Shown here in pieces: positions 1-12,722 of a DNA stretch of 64,000 nt (position 1 is the stretch's first letter; every line of letters starts with the position of its first letter). The position numbers and the translations under genes were made by a program. The notes beneath the pieces are model-generated. The model was not told the origin of the DNA, made no database searches, and saw only the letters and a list, made by a program, of their open reading frames with translations. Source of the DNA: Chamaecyparis obtusa. Taxonomy: Eukaryota; Streptophyta; Pinopsida; Cupressales; Cupressaceae. The stretch covers positions 248,001-312,000 of the forward strand of contig BSBK01002802.1 in the NCBI GenBank assembly GCA_027943335.1, given 5' to 3'.

Positions 1-396
1 AGCCTTGCGACTTGGATTAGCAAGAAACAAGCATGCATTTCTCAGTCTATTGCTGAAGCAGAGTATGTTGCTACTATTGCAAATTGTTCAAATATAGCTT
101 GGACTAGACAAGTGTTGGAAGGAATGAATGAGGTAATCAATGACCCAGTGATTATATATTATGAAAACACTAGTGCTATAAATATTTCTAAGAATCCTAT
201 GATGCATTCAAAGAGAAAGCATATATCCATTAAGTATCACTACTTGAGGGAACAAGTTCAAGAGAAGCAGGTGAAACTAGAATTTGTAACATCTAAGGAA
301 CAACTTGCTGATATCTTTACTAAACCATTACTCAAGGACACATTTGAATATTTGAGGACTAGACTTGGGGTTTGTCCCCTGTCTACTAGTCACTGA
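1..396 (+). pseudogene. Ty1/copia polyprotein, C-terminal RNase H end (partial)
   Basis: The frame is open from base 1 to the stop at 394-396, about 131 codons, and is cut by the window edge. It encodes the end of a copia Pol: the SQS-AEAEYVA motif that follows the GWV/SKKQ region, then an NTSAINISKNP segment, the HIS-KYHYLREQV stretch, and the closing LADIFTKPL. These are the usual last motifs of copia RNase H, which removes the RNA strand of the RNA:DNA hybrid during reverse transcription. No lesion is visible in this short part, but whether the rest is intact cannot be seen. It belongs to the same element as the polypurine tract and LTR at about 1870-3478. Confidence 0.9.
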
Positions 397-447
397 GGTG
401 ATTTATTAGAAGATCATTCATGTTGATGCACATAGTTCACACTTTAA

Positions 448-1407
448 GGGTAAAAGCACAAAGCTGTGTCATGTTTCAGGACAACTTATCAGCATAGCTG
501 AATTTGAGTATTTCTAACTAAAATTATTTTTTGTCAAACATATGGTCTAGCTAGATTCATTCTAGCTAAGTTAGATAAGTTCTTCACCTTTTCCAATTGG
601 AAATATCTATTAAATGCATGTTTTATAACAATTACTAAAGAAATAATATTATTTCAGAAAAGCGATGTTTCAATAACTCTTACTCTTTTTAATGATATTT
701 TTTTACAAATATAAAAATACCCTTTTTTAGAGCATAGAGTCAAGATTATCATCATATATTTTTTATAGTATTTTAATTAGATCTAATATATTATAATTTC
801 AAAATACTGCAAGTAGGTATTTTAAAATTTGAGAACAAGATGCTTGAAAAATAGAAAAAAATAGTAAAGCTTATCAAAAAAATTGAAAATTTATATTTAA
901 CACTAGAGGAGAGAGTTATCTTCAAGAGTGTGTAATTTATTTTTTGAATGGTGTAGATTTGATAGGGGAAATTTGACGCGAGATGAAAACTGTCGATTTC
1001 AAGTATGTTCGACTTTGAGTAGTTATAACAAAGAAAATATACATTGAAAACTAATTTTTCTTCTTTTTTGCACTAGCTATACATTTTATCTATGACATAT
1101 TTTGAAATCAAAGGAAAAAAAGATTATTTGCATATACTTTTTTGGTGCGAACAAGACCCTCATTTTTTAGCATTTTTCAGCAAGTAAAAAATGGACTTAA
1201 AAAATTTAAAATCTATGTGAATTCTTGTTCAAATTTTTTTAAAAAAATTATAGCCATAAACGTCATCCACTTTTACACATTTCATTAGTTTACATCATCT
1301 CCAAATTTTAAACATAAATGCCATTTTTATGTTGTTAAAGGTAAAATTTTTGTGTGTTGTTGACCTTTTCCTTTATAAAAGTGTGACACAGCTTTGTACT
1401 TTTACCC
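448..1407. mobile_element. 960-bp non-autonomous TIR DNA transposon, copy 1
   Basis: The left end begins GGGTAAAAGCACAAAGCTGT and the right end is its inverse complement with one mismatch over 24 bp (ending in CTTTTACCC). TTAA flanks both sides (444-447 and 1408-1411). A second copy of nearly the same length and with the same ends lies at 28873-29830, where the duplicated target is AGCC. I see no long ORF inside, so it must be mobilised by another element. It sits between the copia stop codon and that element's polypurine tract, so it inserted into an already resident copia copy. Confidence 0.88.
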
Positions 1408-1881
1408 TTAAATTTTGTCTAAGGTTGTCAAAGATTGTAGAAGCTGGAACAAAAATTTGTTTATTTGTACACTGAAGGTACCTGACAGATAGACTAATAT
1501 GAACCAAACAAAAAAGAATTACTTGGCTATTGTAGAGTTGTTTGTATATTTTCTTTGGCATTGTTGTCAAAGGGACAAAAGGTCAGTGAAAATATGGAGA
1601 AAGGTTACATATGAAGATAAAATTAGTTATTGAGAACATAGAGAAAGGGAGAGACTTGAATATTTGTTGCTGAGAACAAAGGGAATCTGAGAATTGAAAA
1701 GATCAAATCTGCAAGGAGAGTCTGCACTTGTAATGCTGTTATGTTTTGTAGTGATTAAACATATTAAATTTGAGCTTACCGAGCTACAACATTTACTTAC
1801 ATAGTTGTAGGATACATGTTTGGTATGTGTATGGCATATTTTCATATTGCTTGTCTTGCCATCAATGCCAAAGGGAGCGAT
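1408..1881 (+). other. 3' untranslated internal region and polypurine tract of the left copia element
   Basis: This is the continuation of copia internal sequence after the TIR insertion. It ends in the purine run CCAAAGGGAGCGATT (about 1868-1882), immediately before the LTR. The preceding text GCCATCAATGCCAAAGGG is almost the same as that in front of the 3' LTR of the other copia element at 47663-47686, which supports reading it as the plus-strand priming site. Confidence 0.7.
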
Positions 1882-3478
1882 TGATAAACTACAACTGATT
1901 GAATATCTGAATGAACTGAAGGAACAATGATTAGAGATCACTAAGCTACTGAAATGATACGTAAGATGATTAAATCAATCAATATGTTGTCATTGATGTC
2001 AACTAGTTTTGACAATGCTTATCATGTTAGTTACAAATATTTGAACATCATTTGAAGGAAGAAAAGATGAAGAACTGAGATATCTACATGGGGAAAAGAT
2101 GGATAGGATAGATAAGGATAAGGAAACCATTGGGTAACTTATTGATGAGTCTATGGCTTTATATTGTTGACTTGAGCATGTTACATTAATCTACTATGAA
2201 GAAGAGATTTGAAATTGAACATGTTAATTAGGTCAGTAATTTAAGATTTTTGTATACACTGAGCCAGTGTAGTGTATATCGATTGACAATGTTAACCAAG
2301 CTAGTTTAACTAGTTATTGCTGGCGCATGTCTATATCAATCGAGTATGGATGAAAACATTAAATGCTAAGAACAACCAACTGAATTTGATGAGTTGGAAA
2401 TAGTTACAATGTTGATATTAAAAGGATAAAGTTTGTTATGAGATCCACAACTGATAAAATTTGGAGAAGATCTAAAGGATGAGATTGAAACGTGTTAATG
2501 ACACATCTGCCGAGGAAGGTTTAAGAGGCAAAAAGGAAGAAGGAGATTAAGCAGAAAAATCTAATGGCTTATATGAAAACAATTTAATTATCTATATAAG
2601 AGATATGAGTTTCTTTATTGAAAAATGTCGGAAAGAAGAAGACTGTAGAGATTTTGCGTGAAGACTTTATTCATGCATGCCTGATCAAACTGGTTAGTGA
2701 AAGAACTAAGACTGCAGAGATTTTGTGTGAAGACTTTATTCATGCATGTCTGATCAAACTGGTTAGTGAATGAACTAAGATTGCAGACATTACCGAGCCT
2801 CAGAGAAACATTTATCGAGTGAAAGTAAGCTGAGAAATATTGAGAAAGTGAATTGATTAATGATCAGAGGATATTTGTATGGGCTTAGCATAGATCTGAA
2901 TATTTGCAATTGAGTTGTATTTGAATCAGATTTGTACTGTATCAGTTTAACCATTGATTCAGAAAATCTCTTAACCGAGTGGACTGAACAGTCTAATGTT
3001 ATATCCTATGACATTCGTTGAATGTAAAGTGTTATCTTGTTGACCCCATAGTGAATGCTGGTCAAAAGTTAACTATTAGTGATAAATCCTCTAACTAGGT
3101 CACACCTAATAGTGTGTATTGTAACTTTTAACAGGGTTGGCACTTCACCGAGCTCACTCCAGAAGAGTGAATTATTTTGGGTTCCCAGTCCCAGGTGGGT
3201 TTTCCCTTAGCAGGGTTTCCACATGAAATCATTATGTTATGTGTTATTTGTGATGATTGTTTTGCTATCATATTTTACATACTGAATAATTGATTTAGTC
3301 GGTAATCACAGTTGGATAATTAATGGTAATCGGTACACTGGACATACGGATTGCTATTTTATGTTACCGAGCTACATAATTTGTTGGAATTATTTCATAA
3401 GGTACATCTTTGTATTTTGGACTGTAGGATAACTGAGCTAACTAATTCACCCCCCCTCTCAGTTATTCTAATAGGTCA
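1882..3478 (+). repeat. 3' LTR of the left copia element
   Basis: It starts with TG directly after the polypurine tract. It ends near a CA at 3477-3478, shortly after the C-rich run and TCTCAGTTATTCT that match the LTR tail style of the copia element at 38307-48985. The left end is well placed. The right end is an estimate, because the 5' LTR and the target-site duplication partner are outside the window. Length is about 1.6 kb. Confidence 0.65.
2641..2778 (+). repeat. 69-bp tandem duplication inside the LTR
   Basis: Two adjacent 69-bp units start at 2641 and 2710, both beginning GACTG(T/C)AGAGATTTTG, and differ at only a few positions. This is a local duplication within the left copia LTR. 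Confidence 0.85.
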
Positions 3479-6400
3479 TACGAGCTCGGAATGTTCTGAT
3501 TTCACAGGTGGAGCTTCATCTTAGTCATATCAGTATACCAATTGAGTTTCATTTCCATGTCATTTGTATTGATGAAGTTACTAAGGTTTTTGGGTACAAA
3601 ATATTTGAGCTCAATTTTGAAGGCCTTAGAGGCTCCAAAATGAGGTCAAACTCCAGTTGACTGGAGCTTGCACAGGTCAAGTGTTGTAGTCAAGAGTTGC
3701 CATTTCCAAAAATTGGTTATATTAGCCAAACAAAGCTATGGTTAAAAAGTTATGGCCTCTAGAAGTTGGGCTACCTAAAAATATAATTTCTAATTATTTT
3801 GAGCTGACCCTAATGTGAGAAAAATGAAAAAAAAAAAATCTAAGGGAGGTTGGCCTTAATGGCTAAAATTCTGGAACCTTCTCGGGCAGTGGAAAATTGT
3901 CTATATAAGGAAGGCCCATAGTGTTTTCTAGGGCAATTCTGGGTAGTTATTTGAGGCTTTATCTTACAGAATATTGTAAGGAAAATGTCCATGTGGCTTT
4001 GCATATTGTAATTTTGAAATTTTTAATTCCACACTTGTGCAGACAATAAGAAGCCCATTTCCTGTTCTTGCAAATTGATTGATTGTGTCTCTATTTCTGT
4101 TATGTATTTGTGGTATTAAGGGGAGTACCCTTCAACAGAAACATGTTATGATATGCATCAAGAAATGTTTAAATAAATATAATGGAGTCAAAATGGAGTG
4201 TTCAAGTTTGCAAGTGGATTATGATCAACATATGACATTTGTAAGGAGTATGTTATTTTCTAGCCCATAGACTCATTTTAGGATTACCCATTGAATTTTG
4301 ATAAAGAATTTTTCCACAACATTTTTGGGTGGTTTCATCTCATTCTTTCCAAATTATTATTTGATGGTTTTATGTATTTATTCTACTATTTAGTGATTTC
4401 TTAAGATGGAGGTTTCATAATGAGAACTTTATAGGTGTACTATTATATGATTATACTTGTCTAGATCTCTTGTTAGTGACACTTTATATAATGACTTAGA
4501 TTCTACAAGTGTATTGTAATTGTTTGATTATTCAATAAAAATTTGACTTTATTAGGAGTGTTGGGATTTTCTCCAAAATATTTTTTCCCTAGTAACTTAT
4601 CATGTTATAGTATATTATTTTTGTTTTTATTTCCTTATAACTACATTCAATTTATGTATTCATGCCCACATATATCTTCTCAAAGATTATCTTATGATGC
4701 ATATTTTACAAATTTTCCTTCTTTCAATACAAACATTTATGATTACCAAGTAGTTGGCATTGGCATCATGGTTGCACCATCTTGACATTTTAAAAATGCA
4801 AGAAAAGAGCTAGACATTCATATTGGATGAGATTGGTTGATTGATGGATAAGATCTTCACAACGAAAATACCTACAGGAAATTATAATTTTATTTTTTTA
4901 ATATATCTTACAAGGCCTCTTCTTGTTCCTCGTAAATTCATAAAGACTTTTTATGGGTCAATTTAGTTAAACATAATATGTTTCAAATATCATACAATCC
5001 ATCTCAATTTTACACCTCATTCCCACATAAAATGGTTAGAAATTTCTAGTCAAAAATTATTTTTAACAATCAAATCAGGTGATATTTAAGAATAACCATT
5101 TTATATTATAAAAGGAGCATGGTCAATGATTTGTTAGAACTACATAGAGATTTATCCATGTGGTGGTGACAAAGTGAAATTCAATCAAAAGTAATGAGTG
5201 AAGATAAATAGAAAGATTATTTTAAGACTTATATACTTTGAATAGAATTCATTTTGTTTAGGGAGAAGAATATTCATATATGTGTTTCTTGCATTGTTGG
5301 TGGTGATGTATTAAGCAACCTAACTATTTTAGGGGTTTAAGTGGTGTATTCTTGATGGCAATATTATCAACATAAATAAGAGAATTTTGATTAAAGATCC
5401 TTAGATTACTTCCTGCTTGGATTTATGATCTTGAGATTACGTTCCATAGAAACCATCATTAAATGGCACCCATCAAACCTCTACTAAAAAAATTAAATAT
5501 ATCTAAAGTTATCAAACAAATTATCTACTAAGCATGTTTCTAAGATGTTTCCTCTCCCTAATAGAGTTTGGTAGGTATCTCCGTTTAGTCCACATGCTAT
5601 AATTTTAATTACTAACTCAAATTATTCCTTTTTAATAAATAAAATAAAATAATAAATCTCTTTGCAAATAACTTTTTTATACATGCAAAAATGTCATATT
5701 ATCCAAATAATGAAAATCTTTAAGTAGGAATCCGAGATTCCACTCAAGTGATATCTAGGAGAGTAGGAGTAGCACCCTCCCTTAAGCTTCACTTCATAAA
5801 TTGATTATACCTATTTTTTTTTTTGTTAATCACTCAAAGCCTCTTTTGTCAATCATTTTAAAATGTATGCATTGTTTACCTTATATTGTCCAAATTTACT
5901 TCTCCACTATAGTTATTTGATAAAAAAATAATATCAATATGTTTTGACTTACCAACAAATAAATAAAATATTGATAATGCTATAGTAGATTTTTTATGAC
6001 AAAACATACTTTTATATTGTGCTTCCAATTTGTTATACTACAAAAGTTGTAACCACACACTCAACATTACTTATAGGGATCACTTTCTTTGATGTTGATA
6101 AAATTACTCCTAAAATCAATTGGGAAATATAACCTAAAGTACTCTTTCTATCATCAATTCTTAATCATTATTAATGTAACATATTAACTTAATGTTAAAT
6201 TATTTATAAGAAATCACATGTTATTTCTCTTATTAAGACATCTTAAAATTATTTATATCTTTCTTGACAATGTATGCATATTTTAGTATTTTCATATATC
6301 TTGAAACAAGACTAATTACATCAATATGTGTTGGCCTTGTGGTTCTTAATTACATCAAGCTACAAACTATTCAATTATAAAAATTTGAATTTACATTGTT

Positions 6401-7600
6401 CCTAAAAAAATCTTATTTTTAATCCAAATCAATTAGTGATTGTGCTATTTTATTGACCATTAATTTAAAACTCTTTAAACCATAATATTCATACTTTGAG
6501 ATAATTTTTCTATGATATTTATGTTGTGATTGACCTAGATAGTCTTTATTCAAGCTCTTTAACCAAATTTCATGAGTATTGGTTCAATGAACCAATCTCT
6601 CCTAAGATTGAATTGTCCACTTAGAACTCATTTCATCTGGGTGATTCTCATAAGAATTGAATTATCAATCAAGAATTCTTAGGAGGCCCATCCTAGTACT
6701 AATCTAACTCAAGTGAAGTTAAACATGTAGGATAAAGCTAAGTAGGCTTGATCTTAGAGGAAACTTCATTGTTAAGCTTGGTTGAATCATATTAGTATTA
6801 AGATTAGTAATCTCCTAAGAATTCTTCATGCTTCGGCCCCATTTGATCATCAATTAATTTCAATGAGTATTAATCACAACACTTGTTCTATTGAGATGCA
6901 TTCATACGAATGACCACTCATAAAATTTGGGTCATTGAGTTTGACTCAAAAACTACATAGTTGAACGCTAGTATAAATATCACAATTTGGCATGTTGTAG
7001 AAAATATCTCCTACTTATTAATATAAAAAACCACTATTTATTTGATTAAGCCATATCCCCAATAATCATCTGATCAATTCTAAATTTTCATGCCAAATTT
7101 ATTCTTTATTGTTGATATAAGCTTTTCTTCTACTTCAATTATATTTCATACAAAAATAAAGCATCTACATAGAAATAAACTCTTTAAAACTCTACTTGTT
7201 TATTTTACTCAATAAAAAGTGTTCATTGTTTTTGTTATTTTTTAGACCAATACTTAAAAACACAAAACTATGCCTATGGTAATCCTTGGCCGCTTTCATG
7301 GACCTAGACAAAACCTTGTAGTTCATAAAAAAAATTGTTTCAACCTAAAATCTCAAATAATGGTGGTTGATCAATATAAACTTAAATCTTCCAAACTAAC
7401 ATTTATAATGTGGATTTCACATCTATTTGATACACTTTCCAATTGTGTTGGGATGTTGCTACCTAGATTATTCAAACTACGTCCAACCTTGGCAAAGGGA
7501 AACAAGGCTTGTTATAATCAATTCAAGGATGCTATGAATATCTTTTAGTAAAGATTACTTCTTTATGCATTTTTTTTCTATGTTCACTAATTAGTTTAAA
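3479..7600. other. Gene-free AT-rich stretch
   Basis: No coding region is convincing here; the short open frames have no recognisable motif. At about 3640-3960 the base composition is less extreme and there is a TATA-like CTATATAAGG at about 3900, which could be the U3/R part of an older LTR cut by the copia LTR to its left. That reading is weak. The only other structure I found is the inverted repeat at 6671-6836. Confidence 0.5.
6671..6836. repeat. Imperfect inverted repeat (hairpin)
   Basis: AAGAATTCTTAGGAG at 6671-6685 is matched exactly by its inverse complement CTCCTAAGAATTCTT at about 6812-6826. The flanking inner bases also pair partially (TAGTACTAATCT against AGATTAGTAAT). This could be a decayed foldback element. 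No target duplication was found. Confidence 0.5.
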
Positions 7601-7619
7601 GACACTATTTAACATCAAT

Positions 7620-10015
7620 TATCTCCTTTGATGGCTCTTCAAAAGGGAATCAAGGTTGGGCAAGAGGGGAAGGTGTCAAGGGAAGATGATATTAGTCTAC
7701 TAAATTTATTGAAGGATCCATTCATCTAGCTTTAATGAGGTGGTTGTTGTCTAGATCATGGAATTTCATTGGCTAAGGACATAGCCTATGATAATATCAC
7801 TGTTAAAGGGGACTCAAGAAACATCATGAGGGGTCTTATTTATGATTCCCATTGCATTCTTGGCAACTTAGAATATTATAGATTAACTCACGCCTTTTAA
7901 TAATGGAACATGTTGGATAATAGGTTGAAACATTTGGGCCCATACACTAATAATTTAAAGGTGTGTACCTCCATGAACAATCTCTCAAGTGATATTTGTG
8001 CAACAATAATAAAAGATCAAGATTCAAATTTGTATTACCTATTTTTAATAATGATTTATTCATTACTAACTTGTCACCTTCATTATTACTCAATGTGGGG
8101 AAAGTCCTTTCTTCTTTCAGACATAATAAATTTTTTAAAGTTCATTAAAGTCTATTTTTTAACTAGCTTATCATTTACAATTTTCCTATTTTTTCTATTA
8201 TGAGTCGCCATTGAGCTTTGACCTACTATGTGAGTATATATTTGATTCAATTGGAGCCCAACAATTATGATACCCTTAAGAAAGATAGTGTTTTGTGGAT
8301 TATTTTTTTATAGGGGAATTTCTCTTCTCATTTAGAGCCGATGATAATTAGTCATGATCCCTATCTTCTATTGAGTTTCATCACTCAAGGAAATAAGGTA
8401 CTGCTGATTTCAAAGTTTTTTCCTTCACTCTGATTGTTGAGCCTATCTTAGTTGTTACTACATAGAACCATGGATGGAGCTTCTTTTTTGAATAATCCCA
8501 ATGAAACTATAAGGATTATTTCAAGAAATTTATTTTGAAAGGTGAAAAGATTTCCCATCTACAAAATGGATTCAATTGGGAGGATTTTCCTAGTGAGTGG
8601 AAGGACATGGTGGAGGTTATAATGAGGTACATCACCTTGGACAATTATATAATTTAAAAGGGTCTATTCTCAACTCTTTCCTATGTTGAATTATTTTCAT
8701 TAATCTATTAAGATGAATATCCCTTTCTATATTTACATCTCCCTATCTCATTTAGTTGTGGTGGTTCAATCCAAACCTAATAAGTTACCCCTTGACCATG
8801 GTTTGATTCTTAGAATCTATAACTACAATTTAATCCTCACCCCCAACTAAGAATTTCCTACCCTATATATCACTAATCCTTCTTTGGGTATGGATATAAA
8901 CCAATCCTTTGCATATGAAATCTCTAGAGCCTCTTCTTTAGCCATGATAAGTACCCTTCCCCCTTCTAAAGGTGTGTCATCTTGTGTTAACTGTCAACAC
9001 ACTACCAAGATGAAGAAACTTGATGCCTATGTGACGTAGTAAAAAGGGGAAAATTTATTTTCCACATAACTCCCAAAAGACATTTCAAATGATTCCCCTT
9101 CCACTAGTCCACTTAATTTGATTGGTACCTCGAAGAATCATGTGACCCCCTCAATTTTAGGTCCACCTGTAAGAATTTATCTCCTAATTTGTGCGACTTG
9201 AAACTAATTTCCCTATATTTATCCTTATATTTTTTGAAGATGTACTGAGGTCACTAGTAAGGTTAATGAATTATCTAGAGACAATAATTTGCAAAATGAA
9301 ATTAAAAAATGGCTATTGGTTTAGTTAAGCACTGCAAAGGAGAAGATCTTGATATATTGGAGACACTAGCGGTAGTAATGGCCAAAACTAACAATCGGTC
9401 TTATGAGGCCTTCATTAGGTAATTTGGAGCATTTCTCATGGTTTGGCTAAGAAACTAGATAAGTTCCCTATTCTGGATAATAATGTGATATATTTAAAAT
9501 CTAATGTAGTCTTGGAGGAGGAAAATAATAAAATGGAGAAGACCATAGTTGCCATTTAGGATAAGTAGAGAAAAATGATGAAAAATATGGAGGATATTGT
9601 TTCCTTTAGTAAGGAGATAATAATTTTTTTGAATATCTCTATATGTGGGTTCTATAGGGGAAACATGCTAAGTGCAAGATTTTTGTGTTGGATGAGGCTC
9701 TAAATGCCACTCAAGCTAGGTCAAGAAAAAAAGAGATATAAATGCTTCTTTGAGTGCTACTACCTCCAAGGAAATTTCTACTAATAGGGAGCTATCTTTT
9801 CTAGAGTAGTTGAATGTTCTCAATTACGATTCATAGGTTGAGTAGGGCCTTAGTCTTTTGGGAAATTAGTAGTTGATTTATGTGGGTCTTTTTTGGTTTG
9901 TTTTGATTATTGCTTGTTTTTTTGTCTGGTAGCTTTTTTGTGTTTTTGGTTGTTAGTTGCTAGTTGTCTCACTCACTGTGATACCCCTCTTTTATACCTG
10001 ATGGATGAACATTTA
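7620..10015 (+). mobile_element. Decayed LINE 3' half (RNase H relic, third-ORF relic, 3' UTR)
   Basis: Fragments on the plus strand follow the order seen in the LINE at 19326-27628. First comes an RNase H remnant around 7760-7900 with the VKGDSRNIM motif, matching the EGDSNNII motif of the other copy. Next is a remnant of the third ORF at about 8520-8850. Last comes a T-rich tail around 9870-10015, ending near a tail phrase like that of the other LINE (TTTTATACCTGATGGATGAA against TTTTACTTGATCAAAA). Many stops and shifts show it is old. Both boundaries are approximate and no target duplication was identified. Confidence 0.6.
8520..8850 (+). pseudogene. Remnant of the LINE third ORF (same family as 25581-27271)
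   Basis: Reading the plus strand from 8523 gives a recognisable but broken segment containing EWKDMVEVIMRYITLDN, later YPFLYLHLPIS, then, after a shift, PLDHGLILRIYNYN. The intact counterpart at 25.9-26.2 kb has LWRFFLRALISYVTLD, FYLYASIS and TLHEGLLLLIYEY in the same order and spacing. At least three stops and one frameshift disrupt it. The biochemical function is unknown. Confidence 0.65.
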
Positions 10016-12572
10016 AAAGGTTTGGACCCTTTCTAGATTTATTTAATTATAACATCAATGATCTCTTTATCTTTTGAAATATTTATAAATTCTCAATTCT
10101 ATCTTTCTCTATCGCTTTAACTTCCTCATTTGTTACATTTACTTGCATATTAATTTTTATTACTATCTCAAAGTAATAAAACCTATCATTTTATTCAAAT
10201 AGATAAAAGATAGCAACATCATAATTATTATCTATATTTACTATTACCTTGTGTATTTCTTTTAGTCTCAAACATAAATATTAGTTTTGTTAGAGCTATT
10301 AGTGGATATAGAAGGAAAATTAGTTATTTTTTCATAATAAGTATTCATCTCGATATATGTATTTTGTTATTATTCATTATTTTCCTCCTATTTTTATTCT
10401 TTATTTTCTTTAAAAAATATGTCTACTTTTTTAGACTGCGGGAATTGAGTAGCTCCTTTAACCTATAGTGTGCTGGGTCAACTTTTTAACATGATTTGTT
10501 GCACTGGGGCAATATGCTATCTGGTACCACCTGGAAAGGGAGGAGAGTGGACCTCATGACCTCATGCCCACCACTAGGAGGTTTTTTTCCAATCAAGTCA
10601 GGCTCGCAACTCAAAAATATCTCCACTTAAAACTATATATAGCTTACAAGCTTTAGATAACTTGATATGGCCCAAAAAAATATGCAATTTCATTCTATTT
10701 GAATATCTAGTTTCTTCCTATTTTATTTAGGCAAATATGTAAATGTCATGCATCTAAAAAGTCTAAAATATACCACAATTGGATTTTACTCCATTCTTCT
10801 TGATGAATTAAGTCATGAACACTCTATATCAAACATATATTGAATAAATTCAAGGGTCAATGATTAATTCTATTCCTTAATTAAGTGAACATGATCATCA
10901 CATACAAGGATAAATAAAATTAAACTACATTTACATAACTATCACTACTAGAATAATTGAATGCGACAATGTAATATACACTAAAATTTACCCCTTATTA
11001 CATTGTTCTCACAAATATACCCCTATAAACTTAGAATTCACCTTGATAGGGAATCCCCTCTTAAGGATAACATAAAAACCATGTTGAATACATAGATAAA
11101 TACACATTCTTGAGAATATATTTCTTTGAAGAAACAAATCTTCAAGAAAGTGGAGCTTCGTCAAGTTACCTCACGATCCTTGAAATGGTGTCACTTCAAG
11201 TTGAATTTCCAAGTTCTCAGTTCCAAACTCTTGAATCATAGATTCTCAAATTATTCATCAATGATCCATATTCATCAATTATAGAGCTCCATCAAGTTGT
11301 CTAATGAATTTTGGAAGTGTGCATTTCTTGATCACAGTCTCATAAAATTAGTAGGCAATCATCCATATTTAGCTCAATACTAAATCCCTTACCTATCTCC
11401 AAAAATTAAACATCACAATATATGTATTTTTCAAATCTATCACCATCAAAAAAGGATGTAAAAAAATAAAAATGGTTTTCATGCAAAGAATGACCTTGAA
11501 GCAAGAAGCTTTAACTTGAGATGATGGAAATTATCCAACCTGTTGTGTCACTATCCTCTAATATAACATTGTGTTATTCCATGCCCTCAATAAGTAACAC
11601 CAAAAGAAGTACTACAATATTTGATATAGGGGTAGAAAACATAATATATTTTAGGGACTATGTCAATCTATGTCAATTACCTTGAACTCTACATTTTGTA
11701 TCTCACTTCTTACAAAGAGTGGTCCCCATTCTCACTAGGTGATAAGATTCCATAAAATGGGGATTTAAATAGCCATATCATTTGAAATGTATTCCAAGAC
11801 TTGTCCCCCCTCATAATGGTTCCTTCATAAATGGCCCAATTCTCATGGATGAAATTGAGAAGATTTTTTTTATGATGAAAAATATTAAAATTCAAATTCT
11901 TTCAATTTTTTTTGGCATTTTGTCTTGAAGATGACATTTTGGAGGCTTTTGAATAATTTTTCTCATTAAAATTATTGATTATTTTAATCTCTAATTCTTA
12001 GGAAAATAATGTTTAAACTTTATTTGATGTTCTTGACCCATATCTCTTTCTAATATTATCTATACAAGTTAAATTCCAAAACTATTGAGGAAAGGCTAAA
12101 ATAGTTTCTTTCTTATATTATTTCTCTCTGATAGGGAATTTTTTTTTAAGTTTCCATATCATGCATGGTGTTTTTATTAGCTAAGAAGACATTCACTCTA
12201 TGTATGTAAATAAATAAAAACATTCTATGACCCTCAAATTTGATATTCCTAAGGATTATGGTAGGGCCTACTAGAAATATTTGGAAGATATTTTCACAAT
12301 TCTTTGGTTTTGATGATAATTAAATTCACTACTTCATGGCATTTTTTACCTATCCTTCGAATTATTTTTCTATCTATACATCCTTCTCATTCTAGTGAAA
12401 GCAATTGGAAAGTTCGTAGAACACCATGAGGGTTTGCCTCTATTTCTAGATTTCACATTAAGTTGAATATGGATCCACTTTCCCATCTATAGTTTGTGGG
12501 TGTGATTTTTTTAATGGAAAATGACTCACATGAACAAGCCACTAATTTTATGTGAAGTATTGACATTTATAT
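10016..12572. other. Gene-free AT-rich stretch
   Basis: No gene is supported. A short island of higher GC lies at about 10430-10640, including a small tandem GACCTCAT repeat near 10552-10567. I could not assign it to a known element. Confidence 0.45.
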
Positions 12573-12591
12573 CAGTGCATGTATCAACTCT

Positions 12592-12703
12592 AGTTTTTTT
12601 ATAGGTAATAGGCTGAAGTCCAACATGGGACTTAAGAAGACTTGAACCCAAGACCTCCCAAATGAAAGGATCACAACTTATCGTTGCATTGTGGGGTGTT
12701 CTC
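12592..12703 (-). mobile_element. Short tRNA-related SINE (112 bp)
   Basis: The insertion is flanked by a 19-bp direct repeat with one mismatch (CAGTGCATGTATCAACTCT at 12573-12591 and CAGTGCATCTATCAACTCT at 12704-12722). On the minus strand it begins near GAGAACACCCCAC. It carries a pol III B-box-like GGGTTCAAGTC about 60 bp in (about 12644-12654) after GGGAGGTCTT, and ends in an A-run (seven T on the plus strand at 12594-12600). Long target duplication plus A-tail plus B box is the signature of a LINE-mobilised SINE. The A box is weak. Confidence 0.72.
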
Positions 12704-12722
12704 CAGTGCATCTATCAACTCT

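Noticed and set aside
444..1411. A piggyBac-type element because of TTAA at both ends
   Set aside because: The second copy is duplicated at AGCC with an empty site that confirms it. TTAA at copy 1 is therefore one example of an unspecific 4-bp target.
10430..10640. A tRNA or second SINE in the GC-richer island
   Set aside because: No A/B box pair, cloverleaf, A-tail or target duplication could be found.
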